64,000 nt of DNA, from NCBI GenBank assembly GCA_963682025.1, contig OY821519.1, positions 9,290,668 through 9,354,667 on the forward strand, in the 5' to 3' direction. Under the pieces are notes generated by a model that searched no databases, was not told the origin of the DNA, and saw only the letters and a program-made list of their open reading frames with translations. Both the position numbers and the translations under genes were made by a program. Origin of the DNA: Cordilura impudica (lineage: Eukaryota; Arthropoda; Insecta; Diptera; Scathophagidae). Positions 11,092-23,231 of the stretch are shown here, one piece after another (the first letter of the stretch is position 1; each line of letters starts with the position of its first letter).

Positions 11092-11598
11092 GAAGTGGCC
11101 ACACAATGAGCGGCATGAGAGCGGCATTTCTGAGCGTCTAAGCGGCTCCGCTCAGGAATAGAACTTGTTCTAATTTTTAGTTGTTTTCTGAGCGGCAAAG
11201 AATAAAAATGCCAAAAAAAGGCTTTTCTTTGTTTTGTCAATCTGTAGCGCGATTCAGTAACTTCTTTTTAACGATAATCGAATCGCTAGAAAAAGAAAAA
11301 TTTTTAAACGATATTCGGTATTGTTAAAGTCAGCTGTTTTTGTTATCTTAACGACAACCATTTTTGTGTTGTTCTTCAATCGATAAAAAAGTTAAAAAGG
11401 TTGAAATGTAGTCATACATAAATAAAAATCATAAGATAGTGAAAATATTATAAACACTTTTTATATAAATAATAAATAATAACATTGACAATGACATTTG
11501 ACAACTAACTGCTCAGAAATGACGCTCAGTAATAAGCTACTTGCCGCTCAAACTCGCCGCTCTGCCGCTTTGCCGTTCATTGCGTGTCCTCGGCCTAA
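11092..11598. mobile_element. GAGCGGC-motif element, ~0.5 kb non-autonomous
   Basis: The left side has GTGGCCACACAATGAGCGGC with further GAGCGGC/GAGCGTC motifs. The right side has GCCGCTCTGCCGCTTTGCCG and TTCATTGCGTGTCCTCGGCC. These are imperfect inverted ends with repeated subterminal motifs. There is no transposase inside. It may be one element with 9467-9518, split by copy B, or two adjacent elements. Confidence 0.5.
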
Positions 11599-11699
11599 GT
11601 ATACAATGGTGTGTTAAATTTGTGGTTTATGTATTTTATAGCTTATTATCATTATCATTATTTGTTCTATTACCAGTAATGATATATGCTTACAAAATA

Positions 11700-11876
11700 C
11701 ACTACCCTTTTTATATATTTGTAAGTAAGAATATAAATGAAAATACAAAGTTAATTCTTTTTGGTAAATGGGGATGTGATGGTTCTTCGGGACAAAAGCA
11801 ATACAAACAAGTGGGCGATTCCGTACTCGCGGGTGCAACCTTTAGACTCATTCAAGGATTCTTACTAAGAAAATAA
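11700..11876 (+). pseudogene. Transib-type transposase fragment (first Asp motif)
   Basis: The translated frame contains KWGCDGSSGQKQYKQ, the region of the first catalytic Asp of Transib transposases (relatives of RAG1). The same motif occurs at 48.7 kb (KWGMDGSSGHSCYKQ) and, diverged, at 25.6 kb (YGFDSSTGQAQFKQ). Only this short piece survives; upstream residues of the open frame are hydrophobic AT translation and the frame stops at 11876. The identification rests on motif recall, not a search. Confidence 0.55.
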
Positions 11877-12220
11877 AAACTCTTTTTAAAGAAATTATTG
11901 GTCGCTGGATTACATTGTAATCTGTTTTACAAAAATTAATATGAAAAACATTTAACAAAATGTATAAATAGACACAGGAGAGGTTCAAAGTGCTATCGCG
12001 GGTGCAATGAAATCGGTCCATCATTAAAGGTCATGAAGCTAGAATGAAAAAAGTCTGTTCATTATGGAATATTTATTAAATTATTTTTACATTCTTTGAA
12101 AGAATACAAAACAAACTAACTATTAACGTAAATAAAATTATTAAAAGAAATAAATATAAATTATTCACTTTTTATCCAGTCGTGGGTGCAACGTAAAATT
12201 ATCGCGGGTGCAACACGTCT
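11820..12220 (+). repeat. Four spaced CGCGGGTGCAA motifs
   Basis: TCGCGGGTGCAA recurs near 11828, 11995 and 12200, with a one-base variant (TCGTGGGTGCAA) near 12180, all on the plus strand in otherwise AT-rich sequence. Spacing is irregular. It may be a remnant of a terminal or subterminal motif of an unrecognised element. Confidence 0.4.
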
Positions 12221-12363
12221 CTCTGTAGTGAATATAAACATTTCCATGTAACTTTAAATTAAAGATATGAGCTCATAGATGCTGTATCACTAATTAGCAC
12301 TTTCCTATGTATCTTAAATAAATTATTTGTTTGGAATAGTCGGCGATTTATCAGCCTTAAGGT

Positions 12364-13620
12364 TCATCTTCCGTGTTCTGCTTTAAGAGTATTCATACTC
12401 TCAATTACATATCGGTTCTTGAACTGAGCGGCACAATTGTCGCTGAAGATACGTATAAATTTTATATTATTATTTATTGACTGAATGTACTGAAAAATTT
12501 TGTGCAGGAAAACATAAACTGTATATTTACTGCGGCTTAGTTCATCGCTTACTATGACCACTGAGTGAAGTTTGTTAGTTATCCAACTACAGCACGTATA
12601 AAACGTCATGGACATATACACCAATGATCTGATTGTATTTCGTCTTGACTAACTAATCCATAGTTTTCAGCAAAGTCAATTTTTACAATGGCTTCCTCGC
12701 TGCTCAAGTTTTCTTTTGCACTTGAAAGTACTCGGACTGGACATTTTTAACTAAAAAATGCAGCTTAAATTTCGTAGTGTTCTCACGTAGTTCATTTAAT
12801 GCTTCTCTAAACGGTTTGTTCACTACGATCTATTTTGGTCTATGATTCTCCAAAATCCAGGTCTTCCATTCAAAATTTGGATTTGAATCTAGGGTAGTAT
12901 TCCAAATATTGGATTTTTTGCATACATCGCAATCATTTGACATACAATTTTCATTATCGATATTACACGATACCTGATTTAGTAGCTGTCGGTGTGTTTT
13001 GGAAAAATCTGTCACATGTTTTGATATAGCAGCAAGAAAATTAATATAATTTGAGTGTATCTTACATACACAAATATTATGAGGAGTTTCGTTGACTGGC
13101 AAAACGTAAGCAGGTTTTTCATTATAAAAAAAAAGTCTTACCAATTGATATTTCGGGAAAACTTATTTGAATTAGCTCGAAAGCTTCACGAACGCACATA
13201 ACCATCGTTCTCTTCTGGATTCTTAATTTTTCTCCCGTACTTTTTTTTTTATTGATTTAGCATCTTTTATTCCAGGCATTTGTCTGCTAATATTATCCCC
13301 TTCGTAAAAGTAACGAATTTTTTCTTTGACTTCATCTATCGATTTAGAAGGCATCGTTTTAGGAGGATCGATGACAGCAACTTGCAATTCCACAGCAAGT
13401 TTTTTGACAACTTCAACTGCTTTAGTAGGGCTAGCGGCTAAATTACGCTTCACTTTTGCTACTGCCTTTCCCAACGGTCGAGAATTCTTATATGAATCAC
13501 CTGTTCTCCAATTTTTGCTTCTTTACGACGTTCTCTTGTCGGCCCCATTCTTTCTTTTGAACGAATTCTAGCCAGCATTTTTAACTCTTCACTTTCTTCC
13601 ATACTGTGATTTAAAAATTC
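12364..13620 (-). pseudogene. DDE-like transposon ORF, broken (FAENY ... SDNCAAQFKN family)
   Basis: Read on the minus strand, pieces in several frames line up in order. They are an arginine/lysine-rich start (ARIRSKERMGPTRERR, ~13,560), LAASPTKAVEVVKKL then FYEGDNISRQMPGIKD (13,474-13,260), NICVCKIHSNYINFL (~13,060) and NDCDVCKK (~12,920). These are followed by EAIVKIDFAENYGLVSQDEI (~12,680) and FSDNCAAQFKNRY (~12,420). I have seen this set of motifs in repeat-associated insect and Hydra proteins but cannot name the family. FAENY and SDN..AQFKN look like acidic catalytic positions. Several frameshifts separate the pieces and the end is missing, so it is dead. Confidence 0.55.
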
Positions 13621-13893
13621 ATGTCAAAAATCGTCTCCCGGGAATCGCCCAAGTGGTATGTGAAAATATTTCGTACTCAGATGTGTTCATGGTATCATTT
13701 GTACCATTGCGATTGAAAAAGATTTTGGAAGATTCGGAGCCTTAAAGTAGTACAATGCCGACAAAGGATATTTGAAGAAATGAGACACCATGTTCTACGA
13801 AATACTGCAGGGCAATCAAATTAAGAAAGAAAGAAACTCATGATGGCATTAACAAAGAAGTTACTGATAGATGGGCAGCAAATTGAAGTAAGC
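13621..13893. other. Unassigned stretch
   Basis: Somewhat higher complexity than its surroundings, with no long frame. Possibly transposon-derived; nothing recognised. Confidence 0.3.
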
Positions 13894-16118
13894 TACACAC
13901 AGAAAAAAGATTGGTTGGAATTTGGTTACATCTAGAAAAATTTGATAAAGTAATATGAATTTTTATTGTATTTCTTTAATATTTAAGAATACAATAGATA
14001 TTCATTTATAACTATCATATAAACATAATTAATTTAAAATAAAGGTATATACGCCAACAAAACTAGTTCCGTTTACCAATCAATATCTTTTTACAAATTT
14101 CTAAATTAATTTAATTGAGGCAACCTATTCAAACCAACAATAATATGCGTCAATATCAATTATTGGCGACTGCAACTACCAATTCTATTTTAACAACATA
14201 TTTCAAATCGAAAATATTTTAACAGATATTGCAATAAATAATTAGTTACCGTACTACATATAAAATTTGTATTAAGAATTGCCTTTCGGTTATAACAATA
14301 GAAACCCAAACTATTAAAATGTTTTGGTATTTTAAACGAAAGGAAATTGCTTGATTCAAATTCTGTTGTGACAACCAAAGAAAAAAAATGGAATATGATT
14401 AGCAAGACCGAATTTGTTGATCTAATTTGTCATATGTCAAATTAAATTAAATAAAAGAATAAATAAATTTTTTTAATTTTGTGTGATAATTTATTTGTAA
14501 CGTGTAAAAAGAGTTATTTATCCAGAAATACACATTACTTGGGAACCTAAAGATCTTATTCAGTCTATATGACATGAGTTTCTTCGTGTTATGTATTATT
14601 ACTGTTTACAAAACTAGAACACATTCGGGTAGATGTGAAGGTGCAAATCTCGGTTGTCATATTGCAACTAATTAATAATTCCATTCGTGATTGTCAGCTT
14701 TTCATTTCGGCAGCAACTCGTGATTTAGCAACACAAATTCAACGCACCGTATGACACGCGTCAATTATATGAAAATTCTTCCGAAGCCAGTATTAGCGGT
14801 ACAAACTTTTAAGAGGACATACGAGTAAATAACCTGCAACCTGGTTATCACATTGCGAGCAGGTATGATTAACCGCAATGTTATACATCAGCATAAAATA
14901 CATTTTTTGTAGTAGGCGACCAAATCCAACATGTATTCACTGCTTCATTTTCCGGTAAGAAGGTCCCAAAAGCAGTCGTTGTTGCAAAGTCGATCAATAG
15001 ACCGAGGAGATTATTGTGCGATTGGGTAAGTAATGGGTTTGTGCAGATATTTGTACTACGAAATCTATTTGACATAGACATAGCTTTTATAATGCGGCCG
15101 ACGGCACGGAAAAATAAATATGCTAATTATATTACATACAGAGTACATTATATAGTATATACGAACAGCTGTTTAAATTTGTAAAAAGAAGTTCATGCTA
15201 AGACCTCGGCCAATTATAAATGTTCCCTATGATTTCGGTTTAAATAAATCTATTGCAAACTTCTTGTGTGTTCGAATTGAGATTGAAATGATTTGGCGTA
15301 GGTCGAAAAATAACCTATGTAGGACCTTTTTCAGCCATAGTATCCACAGTTTGCATTAATGTGTAAAATATTGGATGATTTATGTATCACCAAATGTTTT
15401 TAGAATATATCAATGATGTTCTTTAATACCATTTTTATCCTATATATATCTGGATTTTTCTTAAGGTAGCAAGGACTATTAATTGCCTCTCTTAGGCTCT
15501 AACCATTCTTTAACCAATTTATTAATATTCACAGCATTAATAATAATATTTATTAGATAATATTTATTAAATAATATAATATTTATTAAATAATATTATT
15601 ATTATTATTTATTAGTAATAGTAATGTAATATATAATAATAATATTTATTCCTTTAGAAATGTTAGCAGAATTTTAAGACATCCTTTACATATGCGAATA
15701 TTTCAAATTGGTGTAAAACTAACGTCTTTTTATTCAAATTAATTTTATTTTTTTATGTTAATGTAAAATATATAATGTAAAATATATAAATGTAAATGTA
15801 AAATATATCAATGCATAATATATAAATTTTTAAAAAACAAATAAATAATAATAATTTTTGTTTTTTTCATATGAATAAGTAAAAACTCCGATTAATGGTT
15901 GTAACAATCAATAATTGAAATTAATAATTCCATTGTATCAATTAAATTTTACTATGCATACAATAGAATTTATATATAATATAAAGTGTCTTTACCATTG
16001 TACGGTGATATGTATTATATAATCCAGTAATAACAACAGAATAAGCTGATGGTACATGGGACTACCAAAATTCGATTGGCAACTAATTCGGTTGCAACAA
16101 TGAATGCTTTTTCTGTGT
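13894..16118. mobile_element. CACACAGAAAA element, long copy 1 (~2.2 kb)
   Basis: Starts ACACACAGAAAAAAG and ends CTTTTTCTGTGTGT. Its first 400 bp align with 16694-17100 (shared GTTTACC-ATCAATATCTTT and similar blocks), and its last 200 bp resemble 18270-18467. Another shared block inside is CGATTGGGTAAGT (near 15,020 and 17,310). No intact ORF was seen; short frames such as the one near 14,900 (minus) are unrecognised. No clear target duplication, so superfamily unknown. Confidence 0.55.
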
Positions 16119-16129
16119 GTAACAATTAA

Positions 16130-16680
16130 TGTTGACAATGATAGATGCAAAAATAGGCCAGGCTTTTACTAACACGATCATATTCTAAGCCACATCAAGT
16201 CAATTTAAGCAAGTCCCGAAAAAATCATTAGACAATTAGACAGATCTAGAAACAGCATCTGAAATAACAGGAGTAGATTTAAAATAATCCTAGAAGTACT
16301 TGCGTGCAATGAATAAATGACTCAGGAAAATTTGGAGATTGTGCTAAGGAAACTGCAAAAATATATACAACCAAGTACCCATGGAGAAATATGTATGGAA
16401 CAGTTCACAAAATTCTATCAGAGGAAGCTTAGAAAAAAAGGAAAAAGGATTACAGATTTTAAAGAGAGCACAATACTAGAAAAATTTCACAAAATTCCAC
16501 AAATGCTCTCTTTAATATATTATTGGTAACGTCAGATCCGTTCATCTCCAGTATTCGAAATCAATGTAAAATGGAACATTGGCATTTAGATGAAGATGGC
16601 AAAAAACTACTAAAGAACAGAAATAATACAAAACAAAATATGGAATATTTGCAATCAATATTTGAATCAAATTAATTATT
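16130..16680 (+). pseudogene. Transib-type transposase, C-terminal fragment
   Basis: Across two frames, pieces appear in the order of a Transib C-terminal half. These are ETASEITGVDLK (~16,250), YPWRNMYGTVHKILSEEA then KKRKKDYRF (~16,380-16,460) and SDPFISSIRN (~16,535). The SEEA motif is the region of the catalytic Glu. Frameshifts and stops are present. It lies between two CACACAGAAAA elements. The parallel order in the copies at 24.4-26.6, 44.7-45.1 and 55.1-55.5 kb strengthens the assignment. Confidence 0.6.
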
Positions 16681-16691
16681 CATTATAATTG

Positions 16692-18468
16692 CCTCACACA
16701 GAAAAAGAATTGGTCAAAATTCGATACCTCTAGAGAATTTTAATTACGCAATAAGAATTTGAATTGTAGTTCTTAAAAATTTTGAAATGCTATATATTTT
16801 CTGTACTAACGACCTTCGATGTGTATTTCTTTTAAAATAAAAGTGCCTTCGATAAAAAAAAAACCAGTTCAGTTTACCCATCAATATCTTTATACAATTC
16901 AATGAAACTAATTCAATTGATGCAACTATATTGAAATCAGTATAAAATGCTTCTTTACTAAATATTGGGAATTACAACTACTAATTATGGTAGAACGAGC
17001 AGAATATGTAAAATTGGATATTGTGAAAAATTGTTGGTTAATATAATAAAATTAATTTTGAATTTTAAATCATTTTTTTGTTATGGCATACGAACTACAA
17101 TCTTTTTGCTTGTTTTGGCATTTGTAGCCAAAAGGAAAATCAAAATCTTTTGAAAATACCAAATCAGATAGCGATATGTTTATAGCAACCGAATTGTCAA
17201 TTTATTTGACATTTTGAGAAAATAAATTTTAAAAAATTACAAATATATTTGAAAGTTTTATTTGTTTTTCAAAACTTTCGTATATAAAGTTCACTAAAGC
17301 AGACTACGATTGGGTAAGTTCATTATCATACTGACATTCTTTTTTATTATTGTTATATTTTTGTAACAAATATTTAAAGGAATGTTTCTTCAAATTCTGT
17401 ACGAACATAGCTCTTTTTCGTTTTGTAAGTTAACAAATATTGATGCAACGATTGGAAAATATACAATATTTCAATCAATGTCAATTTAGCAAAGTTGATT
17501 CTTTTAGGATTTATTCTCTGTGGATAATGTATGCTAATAATGTATTGAGAAATTGAAGGATATATGATCCACTGAACCCCACGTAATAGCCTATTGTTCA
17601 AGTGCCAAAGCAGTGTCGCCCGATCACGAAACTATCGACCATGCTTTTCATATTTTTAGAAAAAGGACCGTCAGCACTTTGAGGAGCCAATGTGAAATGC
17701 TTGTCAAACTTACCAAAGTTGTCAAGATTATTTAAAAAAAAAATCCTACCTGGCAGCCAGTAAAACCGCTTCCAAATTAGCGTACCAGGAATACCGCTCA
17801 AAAATCTACCGGAAAATCCAAGAAAGTTATTTACTTTGCGTCACTTTCTATGGATTACAATATGTTGTTTAAAATTACAAAATATATTAATATAAGTGTA
17901 TGGAAGGTAATGTAAGATATAATAACAATTAACACAATCGAACTGCGAGGACAAACCATAATTTTGAACTATTTTGGCAGTATTCGTATCACTATATTTC
18001 TAAGTTCTTTAAATGTTAAAAAATCAGAACTTTCTTAAGTATATTAATCAATATCAAAAATATGTGACTTGCGAATTTATATTTATCATGTAAATTTGTT
18101 GTTATTATGTAAATCAAGTATTTTATATATATACATATATACTATAGAAAATCATATAAATATATTTATATAATTTTCTATAGAAAATTCAATAAATTTT
18201 AAATATAATCATTTTTGTGCTTTTATATTTACTGCAGTTACTGCAGTTTTGAAATTGGTTTCCCAAATAAGTTGTTGTCACAATAAATAAAAAAAATTAT
18301 AAATTCCATAGTATCAACTTAATTTGACAAGTCATACAGTTGATTATACGATTTGGTTTGGACAATATAATTCAGTAATCACAACAGAATAATGTGATAG
18401 TACATAGGACTACAAAAATTCGATTGGAAACAAATTCGGTTGTCACAACGAATCCGTTTTCTGTGTGC
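16692..18468. mobile_element. CACACAGAAAA element, long copy 2 (~1.8 kb)
   Basis: Starts CACACAGAAAAAGAATTGG and ends CCGTTTTCTGTGTGC. It is homologous at both ends to the copy at 13894-16118. The minus strand at 17598-17801 has an open frame of 67 codons (SGIPGTLIWKRFYWLPGR...) that I do not recognise. Non-autonomous or badly decayed. Confidence 0.55.
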
Positions 18469-18534
18469 TTTCATTGTTATTTAAGTATGAAAAACATAGT
18501 ATTAGTAAAAAACAATAATAAACAGAACCTCCCA

Positions 18535-19095
18535 TTGTTTTATTTATTTTATTTATTTATTTAATTTATTTATTAGAACTGCTCCATACACAAGACTTAA
18601 AGTCTTATTTTTCAATCATATATAAAATCATTAATAAATTAATAACTTAATAACTAATTACAAATTTTCTTTATATAAAATACAAAAAACAAGATTAACA
18701 ATAAAAAATAAAATTGAAATATTTTAAGTTTAATTCAATCAAATGTTTATAATAATATCACATAATATGTAATGTTTGAAATAGTTATGCCGAAAACAGT
18801 TTAAAAATATTTTCTTTAAATTTTCGTGCATTACTTAAAAGTTGAGAGCTATGTGCTAAAGAATTCCAGAGAGATATTGCGAATATGTATAAATGCCACT
18901 CCGATATTAAACTTTTATATCTAAATGATCTAATTCTTTTTCTCCTGCTTATATCCGAAATATAAAGTTTGCCGTACAGATGATCTAGTTTGTGGGTATA
19001 TACTATTTTATGTAAAAAAAAAACTAAAACTCTTATGTTTAGAAGATTTTCTAAAGAAACGCCATACAGCTGAAATGAAAACAAAGATACACTAG
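18535..19095 (-). pseudogene. Non-LTR retrotransposon (LINE) 3' remnant
   Basis: The minus-strand frame 18785-19084 ends in a pattern typical of the C-terminus of LINE reverse-transcriptase proteins: RSFRYKSLISEWHLYIF, SLWNSLAH, then FKENIFKLF. Downstream on the same strand the sequence ends in a (TAAA)n tail at about 18535-18580, as at the 3' end of a retrotransposed LINE. The 5' part, including the catalytic YxDD box, is absent, as in a 5'-truncated insertion. Clade not assigned. Confidence 0.55.
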
Positions 19096-19720
19096 AATGT
19101 TGTTCAATGCAACGTTAAATTTTTATATGAAATATAAAATTAAAGAAAAGCAATACTTATTGCATGTCGTAAGTGATTACAGAAAACAATTTGAATCGCT
19201 CACTAAATCATCCTTAAATACACCAAAATAAATAGAATTAATATTATATTTCATACTCTTTTGAATAAATTCTCTTTTATTAGCTTTGGGTCTTCTTATT
19301 TTATTTAGAAAAATATAGATAGTTTTTATAACAAAATTGGTTAAAAGTTGTTTTGTTTATATTCGCGAGCAATAAGCAGATAATTGCACCAAAGATATAT
19401 CACAATGGATTATTTTGATCCCAGGAGCTCTGTAGCCTTAAATCAATAAAAAATAACAGAATTATTTTTCTTAAATTCTAAATAGTGGTTTCATTGAGTT
19501 TAATAGAAAAACTCATTTTCGGTAATTTTTATTTAAAAATATCTTAAAATCCAAAGCTGGCCTTGGCCAATAATGGGTTAACGTTCTCGGATTTATCCCA
19601 AATTTTAGGAGCGGAAGTTCTACACATTTGGCTAATATATTTTAAGCATTGCATCTAAAAATTTAACAGCACTTACAAAATATTTGAATTTTTTGAATAA
19701 ATTGTCTTTTATTAACTTGG
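19096..19720. other. AT-rich non-coding stretch
   Basis: No gene or repeat recognised. Confidence 0.4.
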
Positions 19721-19721
19721 G

Positions 19722-20560
19722 ACCATATGTAACCCCAATTCCAAAAGGGTTAGTAAGTTCATATTATTTTTTTCTGAAACCCTAGCCCTAAGATAAAATA
19801 TAACATTTAAAAGTAGAAAAGCGATGAATTTTTGTTACAAAGTATTTAGAAAGAGTACATTTACAGAATATTTTACAAAAATCCGCAAAAATAAACTCCT
19901 TGTCAAAAAAAATCTGGCATAGGGATTTAATTTAAAATTCACACGGTTAATCCGTGGCATGTATTTAACAAGAATTTAAAGTTTTAGATCCAGTTTTTTA
20001 AATTTTGTTTAATAAAATTTTTTAAAACTTGAAAAAGGTGTTTTCAAAATTTTATCAAAAAAGTTTCCCATTTTCGGTCTCAATGCGCAATAGGTTAACA
20101 ACATGGTAATAAAATAATACTTCATATCTGAATATTTATAAGTATAGAGACCATTAATCAATTTTTTAAAGTTGAAGAAAAATGCCATCAAATTTCATGA
20201 GCTATTTTTTTTTTAGCACAAAAGTGGTCTGGGGCATTTGCGATTTCTTGGCGAAGTTTTATTCGATTTTGAAGTTTTATAGCTTTTTGAAGGGATAATT
20301 TACTACTGATCCCGAATTATATAACAACTTGTCGGAAAAATTAAACTATAGAACGAAATTTTCGTAAAATCTGGAAAAAAATCATATTTCCCCATATAAA
20401 CACTTGAAATTTTCAATCGCGTTGAGGCACGACTAAATGTTTTTTGATTGGCCCAAAACTTTTGATTTCTCAGTTTTTCGCTATTCGCATATTTCTAGGG
20501 GGTTTGACCGAGAGTTTGAACACTTTTTTTTTATTAAAGGCCACTCTAATATGTAGTGTA
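19722..20560 (-). repeat. Dispersed repeat, inverse copy of 6369-7582
   Basis: Aligns on the opposite strand to 6369-7139 and 7508-7582, including the CATATGTAACCCCAATTCCA region at one end and GGCCACTCT at the other. It lacks the Helitron and so serves as the empty-site reference. Non-coding. Confidence 0.65.
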
Positions 20561-20634
20561 TTTCGAAAAGATAGTCACTGTTAACAAAATTTGGATTATA
20601 TATAAAATTTTTTTAATTAAAAAAATCATTTATA

Positions 20635-21939
20635 ACGGGTGATTTTTTTGAGGTTAGGATTTTCATGCATTAGTATTTGACAGATCACGTGGGATTTCAG
20701 ACATGGTGTCAAAGAGAAAGATGCTCAGTATGCTTTGACATTTCATCATGAATAGACTTACTAACGAGCAACGCTTGCAAATCATTGAATTTTATTACCA
20801 AAATCAGTGTTCGGTTCGAAATGTGTTTCGCGCTTTACGTCCGATTTATGGTCTACATAATCGACCAAGTGAGCAAACAATTAATGCGATTGTGACCAAG
20901 TTTCGCACTCAGTTTACTTTATTGGACATTAAACCAACCACACGAATGCGTACAGTGCGTACAGAAGAGAATATTGCGTCTGTTTCTGAGAGTGTTACTG
21001 AAGACCGTGAAATGTCGATTCGTCGCCGTTCGCAGCAATTGGGTTTGTGTTATTCGACCACATGGAAGATTTTACGCAAAGATCTTGGTGTAAAACCGTA
21101 TAAAATACAGCTCGTGCAAGAACTGAAGCCGAACGATCTGCCACAACGTCTAATTTTCAGTGAATGGGCCCTAGAAAAGTTGGCAGAAAATCCGCTTTTT
21201 TATCGACAAATTTTGTTCAGCGATGAGGCTCATTTCTGGTTGAATGGCTTCGTAAATAAGCAAAATTGCCGTATTTGGAGTGAAGAGCAACCAGAAGCCG
21301 TTCAAGAACTGCCCATGCATCCCGAAAAATGCACTGTTTGGTGTGGTTTGTACGCTGGTGGAATCATTGGACCGTATTTTTTCAAAGATGCTGTTGGACG
21401 CAACGTTACGGTGAATGGCGATCGCTATCGTTCGATGCTAACAAACTTTTTGTTGCCAAAAATGGAAGAACTGAACTTGGTTGACATGTGGTTTCAACAA
21501 GATGGCGCTACATGCCACACAGCTCGCGATTCTATGGCCATTTTGAGGGAAAACTTCGGAGAACAATTCATCTCAAGAAATGGACCGGTAAGTTGGCCAC
21601 CAAGATCATGCGATTTGACGCCTTTAGACTATTTTTTATGGGGCTACGTCAAGTCTAAAGTCTACAGAAATAAGCCAGCAACTATTCCAGCTTTGGAAGA
21701 CAACATTTCCGAAGAAATTCGGGCTATTCCGGCCGAAATGCTCGAAAAAGTTGCCCAAAATTGGACTTTCCGAATGGACCACCTAAGACGCAGCCGCGGT
21801 CAACATTTAAATGAAATTATCTTCAAAAAGTAAATGTCATGGACCAATCTAACGTTTCAAATAAAGAACCGATGAGATTTTGCAAATTTTATGCGTTTTT
21901 TTTAAAAAAAAGTTATCAAGCTCTTAAAAAATCACCCGT
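20635..21939 (+). mobile_element. Complete Tc1/mariner DD41D (rosa-like) transposon, 1305 bp
   Basis: The ends ACGGGTGATTTTTT and AAAAAATCACCCGT are perfect 14-bp inverted repeats, flanked by TA at 20633-20634 and 21940-21941. It contains a single uninterrupted transposase frame. Intact TIRs, TA duplication and ORF together suggest a recent insertion that could encode its own transposase. No second copy of this particular subfamily is seen in the window. Confidence 0.9.
20748..21833 (+). CDS. DD41D mariner-type transposase, intact, 361 aa
   Basis: Cut-and-paste transposase acting in the nucleus on the TIRs that flank it. Residues 1-60 (LTNEQRLQIIEFYYQNQCSV and onward) form the N-terminal helix-turn-helix DNA-binding region, followed near residues 66-115 by a second region (SIRRRSQQLGL). 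The catalytic domain has Asp159 in FSDEAHF, Asp252 in WFQQDGATCHTA and Asp294 in LTPLDYFLWG. Counting gives 41 residues between the second and third acidic residues, hence DD41D, the class named for rosa of tephritid flies. The start at 20748 is chosen because the protein begins with the usual MNRLTNEQRL and lies about 113 bp inside the 5' TIR. No stop or frameshift is present. Whether it is expressed is unknown. Confidence 0.9.
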   Translation: MNRLTNEQRLQIIEFYYQNQCSVRNVFRALRPIYGLHNRPSEQTINAIVTKFRTQFTLLDIKPTTRMRTVRTEENIASVSESVTEDREMSIRRRSQQLGLCYSTTWKILRKDLGVKPYKIQLVQELKPNDLPQRLIFSEWALEKLAENPLFYRQILFSDEAHFWLNGFVNKQNCRIWSEEQPEAVQELPMHPEKCTVWCGLYAGGIIGPYFFKDAVGRNVTVNGDRYRSMLTNFLLPKMEELNLVDMWFQQDGATCHTARDSMAILRENFGEQFISRNGPVSWPPRSCDLTPLDYFLWGYVKSKVYRNKPATIPALEDNISEEIRAIPAEMLEKVAQNWTFRMDHLRRSRGQHLNEIIFKK

Positions 21940-21959
21940 TAGTTTCCTTGAACACATGA

Positions 21960-22580
21960 GGATCCGAAGCCACTATTAACTCGCTACTTCTAACGTGTTT
22001 AACTGATTCAATGTGGCTCATTCAGGTGAAAAAACGAAAAATGCCACAAATAGTTTCGCTTGATTTTTAAATGGCACAAAAACGGCTGAAGAGTTTTGCT
22101 AGAAACTTTGCACACTGGTATATCTAAAATTTCTCCATTCCCTTTAACGTAGCAAGGCTTAGTTTCTGAGATATGCATAGCCAAATGTCAAAAAACTGGA
22201 ATTTTGCATTTTTCGTTTTTTTTTTGAATTTTTTTCAATTTGTGTCCGAACAAAATATTCTATCGTAAAACGGAACAGAGGAATTTTAGATATTGAAGTT
22301 CCAAACTATAGAGAGTAATTTTTGCATAAAAAGCCTTTAGTAATTTTTGTTCCATTTGAAATATAAAGTTATGATTTTTCCATTTGCACATAATTCTTTT
22401 ATCCATTTCTTTTTTGCAGTGTACTGATAAACTTTTTATCTTAAACGAGAGATTACTATTCCAACTAAGTGGCCCAAAATTAAAAACAATTCGGCGTCTA
22501 ATTCGAATTCAGTTGAAAATTCGAAGTCTCCAATAGCATCATATATTTCACACAATGGTTAAATAAGGGCCACTGTAATG
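21960..22580. other. Non-coding repeat-like stretch
   Basis: Contains GGGCCACTGTAATG near 22567 and text in the style of the AGAGTGGYC family, but no clear alignment to it. No coding frame. Confidence 0.3.
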
Positions 22581-22764
22581 TCCATTTGAGGTAGCCGAAT
22601 GTAAATTGTGCCAAGTTAGCCCCCCCATTTTGGGAAATACAATTTTTTGAAGATTGTTCTGAATTATTCTAGGATTGTTTTACAATGTTCCAAAATGATG
22701 AGTTTCTAAAATGTAATTTGTGCCGATAAATCGAAAAAAACAATTTTGGATAAAAATATTTGGC

Positions 22765-22995
22765 GGTTGTTCTAAACATTGTTCCGAAATAGATTTGTCG
22801 CAAACCGTAACGTACGCAAATGAGAACGAAACACATTTTTTTAAATGTATGCGATGAGTTAAAATGTAATTTGTACCGGTAAATAGAAAAAAACGAATTT
22901 TAAACTTGAAAAAAAAAAATTGGCGGTTTTTCTTGGTTGTCCTAGTTGTTCTAAACATTGTTCCAAAATAGATAAGTTGCAAACCGTAACGTATT
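22765..22995. repeat. Two imperfect tandem units
   Basis: GTTCTAAACATTGTTCC followed by AAATAGAT and GCAAACCGTAACGTA occurs at about 22774-22817 and again at about 22948-22995. A T-rich tract (TTTTTGTATTTTTTGTG type) follows to 23180. Confidence 0.6.
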
Positions 22996-23231
22996 TTGTA
23001 TTTTTTTTTTATTTTTTTATTTTTTGGTTTTTTGGGATTTTTGTATTTTTTGTGTATTTGTTTTGTGATTTTACGTGTGATTTTGTATATTTTATGTTTC
23101 TTTTTTGTTTTTTGTGATTTTTGTATTTTTTGTGTTTTTTTTATATTTTATGTTTTCTTTTGTTTTTGGATTTTGTTGCAATAACTTTAAATATATCTTA
23201 CATACATATATATGTTATATATTTATATATA

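Noticed and set aside
22920..23184. Phe-rich overlapping frames as small membrane proteins
   Set aside because: They translate a T-rich simple-sequence tract in two frames at once.
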